DNA of 64,000 nucleotides from Tetracladium setigerum (GCA_031472005.1 PZJY01000003.1:1302001-1366000); one strand, 5' to 3'. Counted from the first letter of the stretch, positions 35,085-47,211 are shown. Notes: a model not told the origin generated them from the sequence alone. Made by a program: numbers and translations.

Positions 35085-35547
35085 CAAGTTGATTCGTGGT
35101 CGTGTTTGTGCGTTGGTTGAGTTAACACCTCCTGGATCGTCTCGTCCTCTGGTCGTGAACTTTTTATTTTGCCAAGTGACAGGGGACCACCCAGCGTGAG
35201 GCAAGGCTGAAATGCAAGGCTGTGTTGATCCCTGTTGAAGTTGAGAAAACCTGGCAATGTTCATCTCGTCACGATTTCATGGAAAATATATATAAAACTT
35301 GGTAGCACTAACAAATCCTCGGTACAACATTCCATATAGGTAATCTAGGTTTATCGATTTACGCCCGCTTCTCATGCCATACAAAGGCACCCAGATAAAT
35401 GCAATAGCAACCCATAATCCATCCTCGCAGCAAGCAAATGGGTATAAGAACTCCAAACAAAATCTCCATAACTCCAAGCTGCAGGTCCCCCAGCACACAA
35501 TTCAAATACATAATCTCCCCCCATCCGTGACGCCTGGTATTTTCCAT
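35085..35547. other. Intergenic region PET127 / MAU2
   Basis: Tandem minus-strand genes: the promoter of PET127 and the 3' flank of MAU2. No other gene is seen. Confidence 0.45.
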
Positions 35548-37828
35548 TTATGTATCAGGGAACGCTTTTTGAGCGAACGTCTTTGCCATACGCAATCTCT
35601 CCTGCCCTTCATCCGTCTTCCCCTGCACAATATAACATCGGCCTACGGCTCCTTCGGCAACACTCCTCCATAGCGGATTGCCGGTCTTTGAGGCGGTAAC
35701 AGCAGCTGCCTGGGCACTCTTTTCCGCTTGAGGCCCAACGACATCTGTGAAGAATCTGCTGCACATTACATTCAAGGTGATGCAAGTAAATAGTTGGTTT
35801 CCTGTCGCTTGAGCGCCGTTCAATGCAGCTCTGAGATGCTTTTTCGTTTCAAATAATGGCGCTTCCGGATTCGTTCTGATCGTGGCAAGAATCAAGTGAT
35901 ACGCCGTTCGGATTTCTTGACTGGGGTGTGAAGAGCATAGGGGTTCCAGCGCACGTATCAGGGCAACATTCTTATCGTTATTTCTTCGATCATCAATTTG
36001 AAGAATGGAAATTCTATTCAGTGATGCCAAAAGACGAATATCGCGCTCCATGGATTCAGACAAGTTCAAATTTGAGGTACGCGTCCCAGTTATATCAAGT
36101 TTCTTGGATTCGAAGATCTCCAGGGCTGCGTCGAAATTGCCGGTACCTTGGAGAAGTACGGCCTTGAGGTAGAGAGATAAAAGACCAAGAGGACCACCCT
36201 CCATAGAAATATCGAACTCCTTCGAGGTTTGCATCAGCTTGCTCAGCTGGACTTTCGTAGAATTCCAATCACCAATAACGGCCATTTGAAATGTCAGATA
36301 TACTCGCATATAGCAAATTACTTGTCCTCGCCATTGTGTTTTTTTAAGCATATCGGGCAAAAGACCTTGGGAGACTCTTTCTGTTGAAGCATCGGCTAGC
36401 TGGTAATCAGAAGAGATAATTATAATGCGAGGATAGAAATCACCTGTCAATCCCTTGATTCCTTCCTCTAAGAACTCGATGGCTTTGCGATCTTGTGGAT
36501 TTCTGCGCAAATATATCAAGCCACAGAGCAGGTAACTAGTGATGTCAGCGAGTACTGTGGATAACATTCTGGACACACAAACTTGATCGAGTATACATCT
36601 TTCTGATTTAGAAAAGAGAGCATGAGATTATCTCTGCCGTCTTCCCCTATTCCCAAAACCATCCTTGTGTCAGAGCTCACGATCGTGGAACTGTTGGCTG
36701 TTCTGTTAATTGGGATGGCGAGGGTATCGCTTGTTGTGCTCCAACTTCCATCCTTGATGGTTGCGTCCATCATAGTCTGCATATCATGTAACTTTTCTCT
36801 TATTACAGCTGGGTTTCCTTCTCGAATACTACAGGCCACCTGAATAAAATGTGCGAGTCCAATGAGTTGCGTAGCGTTTTTAACATTCGTCTGGTAGCTC
36901 CAGGCTCTGGCAAGCGCCGACTGGACATTCTGTATCGCATCAGACGCTGTTGATTTCATATACGCCATCGCCTCCAACAGATAAGCTGTCATGTAAATCG
37001 TGTAATCTTGTTGCTGGGTTGCAATAGCCGCTATGCTCCGTAGATTTTGCACAGCAGCATGTATATCCACATGCCCACCGGATTGCAATGAATATGAAGC
37101 TCGAAGAAATCGGAAGGCGTACACCCAGGGGAAGTGTTGAAAACTGCATATTGTTAGTAAAAAACCCGTAAGGTAAAGATGAATGCTTACGTTTGCGCCT
37201 CTGTGGCATGGTGGTCCAATGCCTTCAACGAAGCCTTCATGTTATTCTTTGCTAGGAATCGTGCAAGCATGAACTGCATGGCATATTTTAGGTCGGTATA
37301 ACGGTTCTGGTAGCCTTATTAGTCCCAATCAAATTGCACATGATACAAACATACCCTGTCACAAAGGGCGATTCCCTGGCTCAGAGTGATCTCTGCCTCC
37401 GTATCGTTGTCTGTCTCCTCATACAAAACCCCCGCATATCGTAACCGAATCTGTGCTTCTACACGAGGTGACAGTTTGACCTGCTCTATCGCGGTCGCTA
37501 AACACCCAAGACCAGTTGCGATCAAGCTTCCATATGCATCCATATCCGTCTCATTCATAGAAGATGCCACAAGGGGTGCAATCTGGTGTGCTGCTTCAAA
37601 GTATTCTTCTGCAAGAGCAACTAAAAGGTTGGGCATGTCTGGCTCCGGGCTATTCAATGCCACAGTAAGGGTACTGGGTCGGTTGGCATAAGGAACAGCG
37701 GCACTCTGACTATGGGAGATTGACGGAGTCCGTTGGTACTGTTGATTTGGCTGGGCCTGCGGGGGTGCTTGCTGAAAGAGCTGTGAAGGAGATATGAATT
37801 GCGGTTCTGGCTGCTTATATTGCTGAGA

Positions 37829-37860
<32 letters not shown>

Positions 37861-38254
37861 TTTGTTGTTGTATTGGAGGAGGTGGTGGTAGAGGAGGAGG
37901 TTGGCGTTGATACATTTGAGGTGAATCATTTGAGTATCCATGCATTCCATTCATTCCATTCATCGCATATGCGGTAGCATTTGTGTTGGTGTGTGTGTTT
38001 GTGTTTGAATATACGTTCGGACTTGAGTGTAGATTTGGGTTCCGGGCACTCTGGTCCCAATAATGAGCTTGCTGGTTGTGGTATTGAGGTTGAGGTTGAG
38101 GAGGAGCATGAACCGGCCGCGACTGGAATTGTGGAGGGGGATGGTTGTGGTTGTAGTTGTTGTACTGAATTTGCTGGTTGTTGGTTGGAGGAGGTCGGTA
38201 TCCATTTGGCAGATGAGGCATAAAGCCACTACCGTTATTTGGAGGATAAGACAT
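35548..38254 (-). CDS. MAU2: Cohesin loading factor subunit, Mau2/Scc4 type
   Basis: Helical (TPR-like) partner of Scc2/NIPBL that loads cohesin on chromatin. The N-terminal third is disordered: Asn/Pro/Gln-rich, starting MSYPPNNGSGFMPH at the ATG at 38254, with a polyglutamine run encoded by CAG repeats. From about residue 230 the helical repeats begin: NLLVALAEEYFEAAHQIAP, CLATAIEQVKLSPRVEAQIRLRYAGVLYEET and FMLARFLAKNNMKASLKALD. They continue to FETKKHLRAALNGAQATGNQLFTCITLNVMCSRFF and the end KTFAQKAFPDT. Introns are near 37309-37354, about 37145-37192 and about 36540-36586. The last has donor GTTTGT and acceptor ACTAG, and removes an apparent break after KDVYSI without any sequence change. 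It is divergent from the hydrolase gene 457 bases away. The repeat-rich start could vary between strains. Confidence 0.85.
37831..37859 (-). repeat. CAG microsatellite coding for polyglutamine
   Basis: Plus strand (GCT)9-10; the minus strand encodes about ten Gln in the MAU2 N-terminal region, following a proline-rich stretch. Confidence 0.9.
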
Positions 38255-38711
38255 TGTAGACTGGCTGTTGGGAAGTTTTCCCTTGGTCTTTCTGTCTTTG
38301 ACTTTCGTGCCTTCGTTCGACTCGCTTTGGACTTTGTCCGACACGAACCAGCTACAGAGAAGGCGCGGCGCGACTAAATTCTGCTTATGTAATATGCGAC
38401 CCGTCCGCGCGCCTCTGCACGCTGCTCCACAAGACTCTATCGCCAAGGAAGCCGAGGCAATTCTCTGGGAGGAGAGATTTTAATAAAAGAGAGTCCAGTC
38501 CAGAATAAACCTACAGCAGTAAGGCCTCGTCCGTCCTCTTGAATAGTTTCAATTCATCCTTCAGCTTCTACTTTGTCTTTCTTCTTCCCTGGATCTCCTT
38601 ATGAAACTGCTCATTTAAGACCTTAAAATTCTCCTCCGAATACCTGATCATCACATCCAGGGAACCAATCAACATACGTCAATAAGCTGACAGTCTTTCC
38701 CAATCGCCAAT
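38255..38711. other. Bidirectional promoter region MAU2 / hydrolase
   Basis: 457 bases between divergent ATGs. No TATA box is evident. Confidence 0.4.
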
Positions 38712-40203
38712 ATGGAATGGCTAGGTCGAGCAAAGATCAACTTCACCCATTCTCCGGTCCCCCTCGCCTTGCAGAAGAAAGACGGCACTTCAACTGACCT
38801 TCTCAAGGTATGTGAAGAGGCCACACCACCATGTCACCTCAACCCACTCCTCTTCAATGGTGATCTCCAAACAATGTGGACAGCCGTAAAGAGCGAAGGA
38901 CCGCCTATCTACTACAAGCGAAGAGAGTTCAGTAATGCAGATCCAGATTTCAAAGGCACCTATTGCGTAGACTTTGTGTCTGAGAAATTTGAGGAAACAG
39001 ATGAGACCCTCCCTCCCAGAACAACGTTTTATTCAGAGAAGGAATTCAGTGAAATTGGTTCGCTAGATAGTCGGCCGATGCTGGTTGCGCTTCATGGGCT
39101 TTCGGGTGGTTCGCATGAAGTGTATCTGAGGCATGTTTTGGCTCCTCTGGTTGGGGCGGAAGGAGATCAGAAATGGGAGGCATGTGTGGTCAACGCCAGA
39201 GGTTGTGCTATGCACAAGATTTCAAGCTCCGTTCTATTCAACGCCAGAGCGACTTGGGATTGTCGGGAAACTGTTCACTGGCTGAGAAAGACTTTCCCTA
39301 ATAGACCTTTGTATGGTATTGGCTTCTCTCTTGGTGCCAATATCATGACGAATGTAAGTCCAGAATCAAGTTTTCCAACGCAATTCTCAACTACTTACAA
39401 TTAGAGTGAAAAATGGACCCCTCCAAATGTGATATACTAACTTGTTGTAGTACGTAGGCGAAGAAGGTTCCTCCTGTCTTCTCAGGGCAGCCGTGGTAAT
39501 CTCCTCGCCGTGGAACCTCGAAATCGGCAACGTGATGCTCCAAAGCACTTTGATCGGCCGCGAAGTCTACTCCAAAGTCATGGCCAACAACATGCGCGCC
39601 CTTGCTGAGCTTCACTATGATGAAATCTCGAAAATTGACGGAATCTGCTGGGAGCGAATTAGAGCCTGCAGGTATCTGCACGAGTTTGATCGAGAATTGC
39701 AAGGACCCACGTGGGGTTATCCAACCGAGGGAGCGTACTATAGGGATTCTACTTCAGTGGATGCCATGTTGAATGCCAGAGTCCCGCTGTTCATTATCAA
39801 TGCTGAGGATGATCCGGTGAGTTTTACACTGTCGAACGTCTGAGTGTGATTTTGAGTTACTAATGTGAGAGTGTGACAGATTGCTTCGAGCAAAGCCCTT
39901 CCATACCGCGAGGTCATGCAAACTCCCTATGCAATCCTATGCACCACTTCTCTAGGCGGTCATCTTTCGTGGTTCGAGATTGGAGGCAGTAGATGGCATC
40001 CCCGACCAGTAAGATCCAAAAATATGTCTTGTCAGTATTCCAGTTGCTAACATACCAACAAGGCAGCAAATTTCCTTAACAAGATGGCTTTTGAGATTTC
40101 TTTCGAGTCCCCGGCTAAGGGTTTGGAGAACGGGTCTGTAAAGGTGGATGGGAAACCACCTATGTTCAAGCCCTTGCGAAGGAAGTGGCAGGTTTCGGAG
40201 TGA
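38712..40203 (+). CDS. Alpha/beta hydrolase, Eht1/Eeb1/ABHD1-3 family
   Basis: Serine hydrolase related to the yeast medium-chain fatty acid ethyl ester synthases/esterases and YMR210W, which act on acyl esters or lipids. Exons: 38712 to about 39353, from about 39451 to 39813, 39880-40009 and from about 40062 to 40203; about 430 residues. Catalytic features: the oxyanion loop MLVALHGLSGGSHE, the nucleophile elbow YGIGFSLGANIM (Ser), Asp in FIINAEDDPI, and His in SLGGHLSWFE. The conserved N-terminal part (PLLFNGDLQTMWTAVKSEGPPIYYKRREF) identifies the family. The intron after the nucleophile elbow (donor GTAAGTC after ATGACGAAT) is confirmed by the continuation YVGEEGSSCLLRAAVVISSPWNL. No membrane anchor or peroxisomal signal is obvious. 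No break. Confidence 0.88.
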
Positions 40204-40511
40204 ACGCGAGATTGACATAAAATGAGGTTCTCGCATTGTAGATAATATTTGATGAATAGATTGCGGCCTATATAGACAGACAGACAGACAGATATATAAA
40301 CATTAAAGCATTGGTCATATACTGAACAGTTGTTTGCAAGACTCGAGCGGTAATCCATTTTGTGTCATTGATCCCATGGTATCTCAAACTTTTTAATACC
40401 TCGTCACAAAATTCAATCAACATATGCACCAATCCCAATGCCCTCTTCCCCAACGCCAAACAAGCAAAACATCCCAACAACAGCAAGAGAAAAAAAATAG
40501 CAAGGCTCGCA
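40204..40511. other. Convergent intergenic region with GACA repeat
   Basis: 3' flanks of the hydrolase and LOC1; contains the AGAC/GACA tandem repeat at 40274-40291. Confidence 0.5.
40274..40291. repeat. AGAC tetranucleotide repeat
   Basis: About four and a half tandem AGAC units. Confidence 0.85.
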
Positions 40512-41276
40512 CTAAGCAAAGCTGACCTTCTTTCTCGCCTTGAGGGGTTTCGACGCACTGGGCACATTTTCTGCCTCTCTCTTCCCCTCAGCGCCAGCAG
40601 CGCCTGTGCTACGCTTTCTCTTCTTCCTCAATCCATCTTTCGTAGCATCTAGCTTCTGCTTCCTCTCTTCTAGCTTCTTCTCCCCTTCCGCCTTACGTGC
40701 TTCGCGAATCTCTTCCATCTGGCGCGCCTTCATCATTTTAGATTCAATTTGTCCTTCTTTATCCGCGTTTACCATGGCGAGAATAGTCATCATGCTTTCC
40801 TATAACAAGAGAAAGTACAAAATTAGTTTTCCATTCCATATGCTCAAAAATTGAAATGCAAAAGACGGCATATGCAAAAAAGAGAATAGAGTGGCACGAA
40901 CCCTATCATCAACAAAAACCTTTCCCTTCTTTCCTCCCTTTGGTTTTTCCACGCCCACCGGTGTAATCATATTCAACTTTGGAATATCCAATTCCTTCTC
41001 CGTATAAACCCTCCTTCCTTTTGCCTTCAATCTCGCCTCCAAGCTCTTCCCCCCAATAGTCCCATCACCCTTCCCCGGCAAATCTCCATTTGGAGTGCGC
41101 ACTTTGCGTTGCTGCTTCAGGGACACGCCTTTGGAGACAGTGCGCTTGGATTTGGGATTGCGAGCTTTAACAACGCCGTCGGAGTTGGTCTTTGCGGACG
41201 AAGTTTTCGAGTTACGAATTCCGGATTTGTTGGTCGCATGCTTTGATTTGACCGTGCTGGTACGGGAGGGCGCCAT
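40512..41276 (-). CDS. LOC1: Loc1-type 60S ribosome assembly / mRNA localisation protein
   Basis: Basic nucleolar protein needed for 60S ribosomal subunit assembly, in yeast also for ASH1 mRNA localisation. Two exons, with the intron at about 40799-40910 (donor GTTCGT after VFVDDR, acceptor TTATAG). Exon 1 starts at the ATG at 41276 (MAPSRTSTVKSKHATNKS) and is very rich in Lys/Arg/Ser. The diagnostic block is YTEKELDIPKLNMITPVGV, then KPKGGKKGKVFVDDR spliced to ESMMTILAMVNADKEGQIESKMMKARQ, followed by a coiled Glu/Lys/Arg tail ending KPLKARKKVSFA. This order matches fungal Loc1. The in-frame region upstream of 41276 is most likely 5' UTR. No break. Confidence 0.85.
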
Positions 41277-42374
41277 TTTGAGGGGCTGCGGGGTGGATTT
41301 CCGGAGGGCAGCTGATGTTGAGATATGGTGGTGGTCGTGAAGGGTTTGGAGAAAATAGGTTGGCGGGAACTTTTTTGAGGCGGTCAATGCGGCCGCTTGG
41401 GTTGGCGCTAGCGGCAACGCGCATTTTCGGACGACATCTCAATTGCATTTCCATTTCATCTTACCTATCTATTCAACCTGCTTTGGAAGGTATCATGTCT
41501 CTGTACTCTCCTTTCACTTCACAATTGTTCGAACCTTGATTTTTGCGGTTGATCGTGCGAGTAGCACGTGAATAGCATCTTTCAGGTTTCGCTGTGCCCA
41601 CTTGCCTGTTGTTTTGCTTGAACTGTTGTGAAGTAAATGTTCTCTTTATCCTCTATCTTAGAGATAATTAAATTTGCTTGCTAAAGAATCCTAAAAAGCA
41701 TCCCACAGATCTGGACAACAGAGGCTATCTCCTCATTGAGTCTATAGAAATGCTGCAAATCCTACCGCTAATGTCAACTCCTCTTCTGCTATCAACTCTT
41801 TGCAAATTCCTTGGCGTACTCTTGGGTTTCAACCTTGGTAAAACAAAGACGAACTTTGGGGCATTACACTACTAATCACTGTTTCTCAAAGGCGAAGAAA
41901 TATGTCTAAGTACAGCTTCATTTCTTACAGTTGGCTGAAGAATGTTGTGGTCTCAAGTCACCTTTCGGCGCTGCCATACCTGTAATTCACTAAAGCCATC
42001 ACCTTCACACATGTTTTTGCTTGCACATGAAATTCACTCTGCTATATAAACCAAAGTTGAATACTGCGTGTGGGTCCAACATTCTGAATCACCATTGCGC
42101 GGCGACTAGCGTCTCCCCAGAATTTGGGTACTTAAACCCTCCTCCTCTGACGATCTTACACTTTCTACCCTCCACCCTCCACCATCAAACCACACCCCGA
42201 CAACCAACCTCAAGATAATTCGTGAGTACTTTAACAACACAACATCCCCTCTATGTCATCTAAATACCTCTGCAAAGATCTTCTCGTACTAATTCCATAT
42301 CAACACAGCTTTCCTCGCCAAAACAACACCTCTCCAAATATCACCTCAGAAACCGATCTTCCGTCATAAACACA
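41277..42374. other. Divergent intergenic region LOC1 / Myb-like gene
   Basis: About 1.1 kb. It includes a TATATAAA at 42043-42050 and, at about 42223, a possible 5' UTR intron donor (GTGAGTAC) with an acceptor near 42310. No extra gene is supported. Confidence 0.4.
42043..42050 (+). promoter_or_regulatory. TATA box upstream of Myb-like gene
   Basis: TATATAAA at 325 bases before the ATG at 42375. The distance would be shortened by a probable 5' UTR intron. Confidence 0.4.
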
Positions 42375-43190
42375 ATGTCTTCAGAAGCCACCTCTAGCAC
42401 TCCCGTCAAGGAGAGAAACTCCGATGTCCTGAACAATAGGATGTTGGCATTGATCGTTAAGCAAGTCTCTGACAAGGACTTGAAGTCAGTGCCTCTCTTT
42501 TTGCTTGTTAATCCCGACCTTTGCAGGCATGCTAACCTCGATCTCTTACAGCTGGGACCAAATTGCTGGTGAGATGCCTACTGATAAGAATGGAAAGGCA
42601 ACCACAATTCCAGCTATCAAGGAACGATGGGTAAGTTCTCCATCTCCTTATTTCCACTACGCATTAAGCTAATCGTTTTTTCCAAGCGCCGATACAAGAT
42701 TAGCCATGGTCTCGCTACTGTTAAATCCGCTGAGCCCGGTTCCTCCAAGAAGCCTGCCGCCAAGGGCAAGATTACAAAGCGCAAGAGTGAGGGTGATGAT
42801 ACTGGTGAGGACGAGATTAAGGATGACACCCCAAAGAAGAAGAAGAAGTCCAAGACTCCTGTTAAGGCCAATGATTCTGATGGGGACGTCTCCGAGCAAA
42901 CACCCGTGAAGCCAAAGATCAAGAAGAGTGTGGTAGCCAAGAAGACTCCGAAGAAGACTGCGCCTGCCAAGTCCAACGAAAAGGCTAGCAAGTCTGCTGA
43001 TGATGAGGAGCTCAGTGAGAATGATGGTGGCAAGGGTAATACTAACACCCTATACCGGTCACTCATTACCCACAAGCTAATTGTTCCTTTTACAGAAGTC
43101 GACACCAAGATGGATGATGCCATTTCCGTGGAGAGCGAAAAGGCTGAATCAGTCAAGCACGAGGCTATGGACGAGGAGATGGACGCTTAG
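42375..43190 (+). CDS. Myb/SANT-like protein with lysine-rich tail
   Basis: Four exons with introns at 42484-42551 (approx.), 42631-42687 and 43036-43095. The N-terminal region (NSDVLNNRMLALIVKQVSDKDL spliced to NWDQIAGEMPTDKNGKATTIPAIKERWRRYK) has the helix spacing and tryptophans of a Myb/SANT-like fold often seen in small fungal nuclear proteins. Behind it is a disordered Lys/Ser/Glu-rich tail (TPKKKKKSKTPVKANDSDGD) with several basic clusters, and an acidic end (KHEAMDEEMDA). About 215 residues. It is probably DNA- or chromatin-binding; no target can be stated. The third intron (donor GTAATA) contains no in-frame stop, so retention would add residues without ending the protein. Confidence 0.75.
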
Positions 43191-43365
43191 ATCGATGGAT
43201 GACACAACATATATTGCATTTTCTCTGTCTCTCACACTCTTCTGGGTATTGAGAACAAACGATCTGCCGCATGTTTATTCGTCAATCTTCTCTCATCTTC
43301 AACTCTTTGTTTATGGGCAGCCAGATGGAACACATTGAGACGCCTAGCACTTCCTCTCATCTTCG

Positions 43366-43739
43366 ACCCTCATTGATGAAGGAAGAGTTGGCACAGCATC
43401 AATTGTTCGGGATTTCTTTTCCTATCTCGAAGGTTTCTTTATTACGATTACGCACAAGGATCATACATATCAGTCTGGGAGATAGAGGGCGTTTCTTTTG
43501 CGGGATGGGTGATTCCTGTTTCTACTGGATTGGTTGGTGCAATCTTGGAGAACAGGTTTTTTGCTCGACTTAGATACCCCTCTGGTCTTTCTCGAGTACT
43601 ATTTGCGGGTGCATTGGGTGCATCGATGGGTCTTTTCCCCCGTGAAGTGACGGGTTTATGGCATAGAACAGAGTACCTTAGGGCCTGCCAGTTAATGCAC
43701 ATACATGAAACAACAAATGATGTAAAGGGTCTTGCGTGA
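43366..43739 (+). CDS. Possible small membrane protein gene, start unclear, one frame break
   Basis: Two overlapping plus-strand frames read like one protein: RDFFSYLEGFFITITHKDHTYQS in the first and EIEGVSFAGWVIPVSTGLVG, then ENRFFARLRYPSGLSRVLFAGALGASMGLFPREVTGLWH, in the second. They join if one base is added to the GGG at 43477-43479, where the first frame would otherwise stop. The second part has two hydrophobic stretches separated by a basic loop, an arrangement like the core of MICOS Mic26/27 proteins; this is a weak resemblance in shape, not a motif match. No clear start codon or upstream exon was found, and the gene lies only about 180 bases after the preceding stop. It could be a gene remnant. 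I do not recognise it. Confidence 0.3.
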
Positions 43740-45189
43740 TTGCTCTGATTACTAGGTACAGATGGTGTTGTATGAAAATGCTCCCTCTTTGAGAAATTTG
43801 CGGCGGATCTGAAGGGTTTGTTGGGAAAATTGGACGCTGGCCTTAAACTCTTTCTTCTTTGATTGACAAGATGATCATGCCTCATCAGCTCATCGCCACT
43901 TGGTGTTCATATTTCATTCCACTGATTTTATCTTTACCTCACTGTACAGACCGCCGGCCCAAGGTTTTCGCGTCACTACTTCGCGCCAAATCTTTGTTTC
44001 CAAGACGAGTATCAAACACATAACACTAAAAAGTTGCCCCGCCCCCCTCCAACCTACACCAAGCGATCCCGAAAATTCGGAGAGCAAGCACCCCCCGACC
44101 ATCCAATATCGAGCATCCAAACTCAAAATTACTGGTATCCTATCGGAGTTTTCGTCCTTTTGGTGGCGGAGTCAAGCAATTCCTGCATTGTTGACAAGAC
44201 GGATAAACAGTCTTGGGAGCAAGGCCCCTTGAACACACTTCACAACTTTATATTGACCTCCGCACACTTCAGATTAAGCGATATGGAGGCACTACTGACG
44301 AGTCTATTCATTTTTGAATGCGAAAAAAGCACACAAACTTTTATTGTGGTTGATTTTATTGAGTTGTGAGTTTCTTTCATCATGACCATATCCGGCGGCT
44401 CTTCGTCTGGGGAAGGCAGAGCCGCCGGATATGGGAGCGCCACCAAAACTGATCACAGGCTGCCACCTTTCGATTTAATCTGGACGGAACGAAAATCTGC
44501 CCTTCAAAGAGCCTTCTATTCTACCGGCCTGTCTTCCAAAATTTAGAAGATATGCTCCAAATTGGTGAATGGCTGCCATCCCATGGATCTGTCTGAAGAG
44601 CATAAAATCGATCTAAAGACAAGCGTCCAATGTCTCGAACTCAGTTCCATAGTGAGCAGGTGCGGTGAAAACTAATAAATTACGACTATTGTTCGACTTG
44701 GTTCTCATTGCTTGGACCTTGGACTAAAAACGAGCTCCCTGTACAAGCAGGTGTATTTTGCGTGCAAAACTGAGGAAACAGAACCCATTTCGAGTTTGTG
44801 TCGCAACCCTCCCATCCACCCCCCAAAAGTGGGAAAAGAAAAAAGGACTAATATCCAAATTACTTTGTGATATTTCATATCGCTTTGCCTATTTCTTTGG
44901 GGTGAAGATAGGCTAGGGAAGTCCTAATGGTGTGGTTGTCTTGGCACACTACCTCCACAATGCTCCTCGACTCTAAACAACCGTTTCAGCAGACACGTCA
45001 CATTGATCAAGCAATTAAGGAGAGAAACAATGCTTTAAAAATCTTTCATTTGATTTAAACTAAGATTGTGTGCTACTTAAGACCAAACTGTCCAGAAGCG
45101 TTTGCAGTGTATACATCTCGTCAGGTCCAAAACCCTTACTTCATCCATTTACTTCATTATTAAAAGCCAATTGCAAAAATGTTTATGAT
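43740..45189. other. Intergenic region with a strong inverted repeat
   Basis: No gene is supported. It contains the 17-bp perfect inverted repeat at 44386-44434 (listed separately) and AT-rich sequence. Confidence 0.45.
44386..44434. repeat. 17-bp perfect inverted repeat with 15-base loop
   Basis: Left arm CCATATCCGGCGGCTCT at 44386-44402 and right arm AGAGCCGCCGGATATGG at 44418-44434 are exact reverse complements, with loop 44403-44417. A GC-rich stem of this length is not expected by chance in AT-rich intergenic DNA. Confidence 0.9.
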
Positions 45190-47211
45190 CTACTTGCGCT
45201 CGACGTGGCCGGCAACTGCAGCCTTCTCGGAGGCTTGGGCGGTGTTCTCGTGGATTTCCTTGGTGGAAGAGCGGATAGATGCCTCTTCGCCGGAAAGCTT
45301 TGGGCTCTCGACAACACCGAAAAGTGCGTCCATCTTCTCGAGAGAGATACCCTTGGTCTCTGGGATGAGGAACCAGACGAAGAAGAACTAGTTTATGTTA
45401 GAGATCGTGTGGTAGTGCAACGGAAGGGGGAAGTGACAAAAACTTACCATGGAGAAACAGAAAGATCCAAAGATGAAGTACGTTCCGTATCCAGTCTTTC
45501 CTCCAACAGTGACCAACATCTTGGGACAGCCTTGGCAACAACGAAGTTGAAGAGCCATTGGGTTGCGGCAGCGATGGCCACATTCATGGCACGAAGACGA
45601 GCAGTTGGAATCTCAGAAACGAGAATCCAGCAAACAGGACCCCAACCGAACTGGAAGATACTGGCAAAGAGGAAGATCATGCTGGAAGAGAAATTAGCGT
45701 TTGCCTATCGAGAGAATTTGGAGTTCCTGCTCCCAAAATGACTCCAAATCAAAATAAAATAAAAACTTACACAAGAGCGACGTATCCAAAAGCAGTGATT
45801 GGTGCATCCTTCTTCGGGGGATTGGTCAACACGTAGGCACCGATTATGAACATGCCTAGAAGAGCGGAGAGTTAGCATTTGCGTCTTGAGAATTGTGGAG
45901 AGGTATGGGTGGCTCCCAGATAATCCACATACAAATTGACTGGGCGATGGAGGTCCACAAAAGAGACTTGCGACGTCCAAGAGAATCGGCAGCAATGAGC
46001 AAGAAGATAGCACAAGCGACGACCTTGACGACACCATAGATACCAGTTGCGAAGAGGCCGGATTTGTTTCCAACTATACCAAGACCAGCGAAAATTTGTG
46101 GTGCGTCTATTCGGACAGTTAGCATCGGATGCAAGCACACATGAAACAAGGATATAAAGTAATACTTACAGTAGTTGATTGCGTTTGTACCAGTCATCTG
46201 TTGGCAAACCATGAGTCCGATGGAGATGAGCGCACGCTTTCGGTTTCCTGGAATAGTCCACATCTCTCTTTGAAGATCCATGAAGGAAGATCCACCAACC
46301 AAACGTCTTTCCATCTCGAGTTGCTCTGCCATCTCTTCCAATTCCATGCGGACGTATGGGTGATCGGCTGGAAGGTTGCGAAGTGTAACCAGGACGTGGG
46401 TAGCCTTCTCCCAATCATCTTGCTTGGCGAGGAAGCGAGGCGACTCGTTGCAAAGACCGACACCAATGATCATGAAAACAGCTGGAAGCATTTGCAACGC
46501 CAAAGGTACTTGCCATTGCGCATTTCCCTTGCTGTGGTTCAAAGATCCAAAGTTCACCCAGAAAGACATCATGATACCAATGGTAACGTTGAGTTGGTAG
46601 ATACCAGTGAGACCTCCACGAATGGATCTAGGGGCGTTCTCGGAGACGTAAAGAGGAGTCAACATAGAAGCAGCACCGACACCGAGTCCAGCAACGAATC
46701 GTCCGACGAACAAGGCAGCGATGTGTCCACTCGAGGCGGCTTGGACAGTAATACCGGCAGCTGCAGTAGCTGCAGCGGCAATAAGGGATGGTCGTCGACC
46801 GAATTTATCTGCGATGTAATATGCAACAAGAGCTCCAACAAAGCAACCACCTTGGAGGGTAGAGACGATGTTACTGATAACATCGGCATCCTTTACTTTG
46901 TCACCAGTGAGATGGTAGGCCTTGACGAAAGTTGGCATAACCTGTGAGAAACCGAGTTAGCATGCGTTGGATGGATTTCAGATATCAAAATGTCACGGTC
47001 ACTTACCATGATACCTCCAATTGCACCAATATCCCATCCGAACAACATACCACCGAAACAGGCGGAGATCGCCAACACCCAAACTCTCCATCCATAAATC
47101 TCTGGGGGATCGCTGTAAGGTGTGTTAGAATCTAATCATCATCATAGAACGGACAGCATCAACGAACCTCTTCATGGCGTCATTTCTGACGAGTTTATCT
47201 AGAAGTCCCAT
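45190..47211 (-). CDS. MFS sugar (hexose) transporter, with one frame break
   Basis: Twelve-helix proton-linked sugar porter of the plasma membrane. Starts at the ATG at 47211 (MGLLDKLVRNDAMK) and is split by about seven short introns, several with donor GTAAGT. Sugar-transporter signatures: FGGMLFGWDIGAIGGI, the loop DKFGRRPSLI, the family signature region GRFVAGLGVGAASMLTPLYVSE, then NESPRFLAKQ, QQMTGTNAINYY, DSLGRRKSLL, GWGPVCWILVSEIPTARLRA and PETKGISLEKMDALFG near the end. Stop at 45190-45192. The frame breaks in the penultimate region: after NFVVAKAV the reading frame turns to nonsense, but a second frame resumes with KMLVTVGGKTGYGTYFIF. One base added to GGG 45533-45535 joins them. The transported sugar cannot be told from sequence; glucose or another hexose is likely. 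Confidence 0.88.

Noticed and set aside
34875..35264. Separate small gene upstream of PET127
   Set aside because: Its central part is the mitochondrial presequence of PET127, joined to the main frame by the G-run correction at 34901-34903.
36540..36590. Apparent frame break in MAU2 after KDVYSI
   Set aside because: A 47-base intron with donor GTTTGT, branch CTGAC and acceptor CTAG restores the frame without changing any base.
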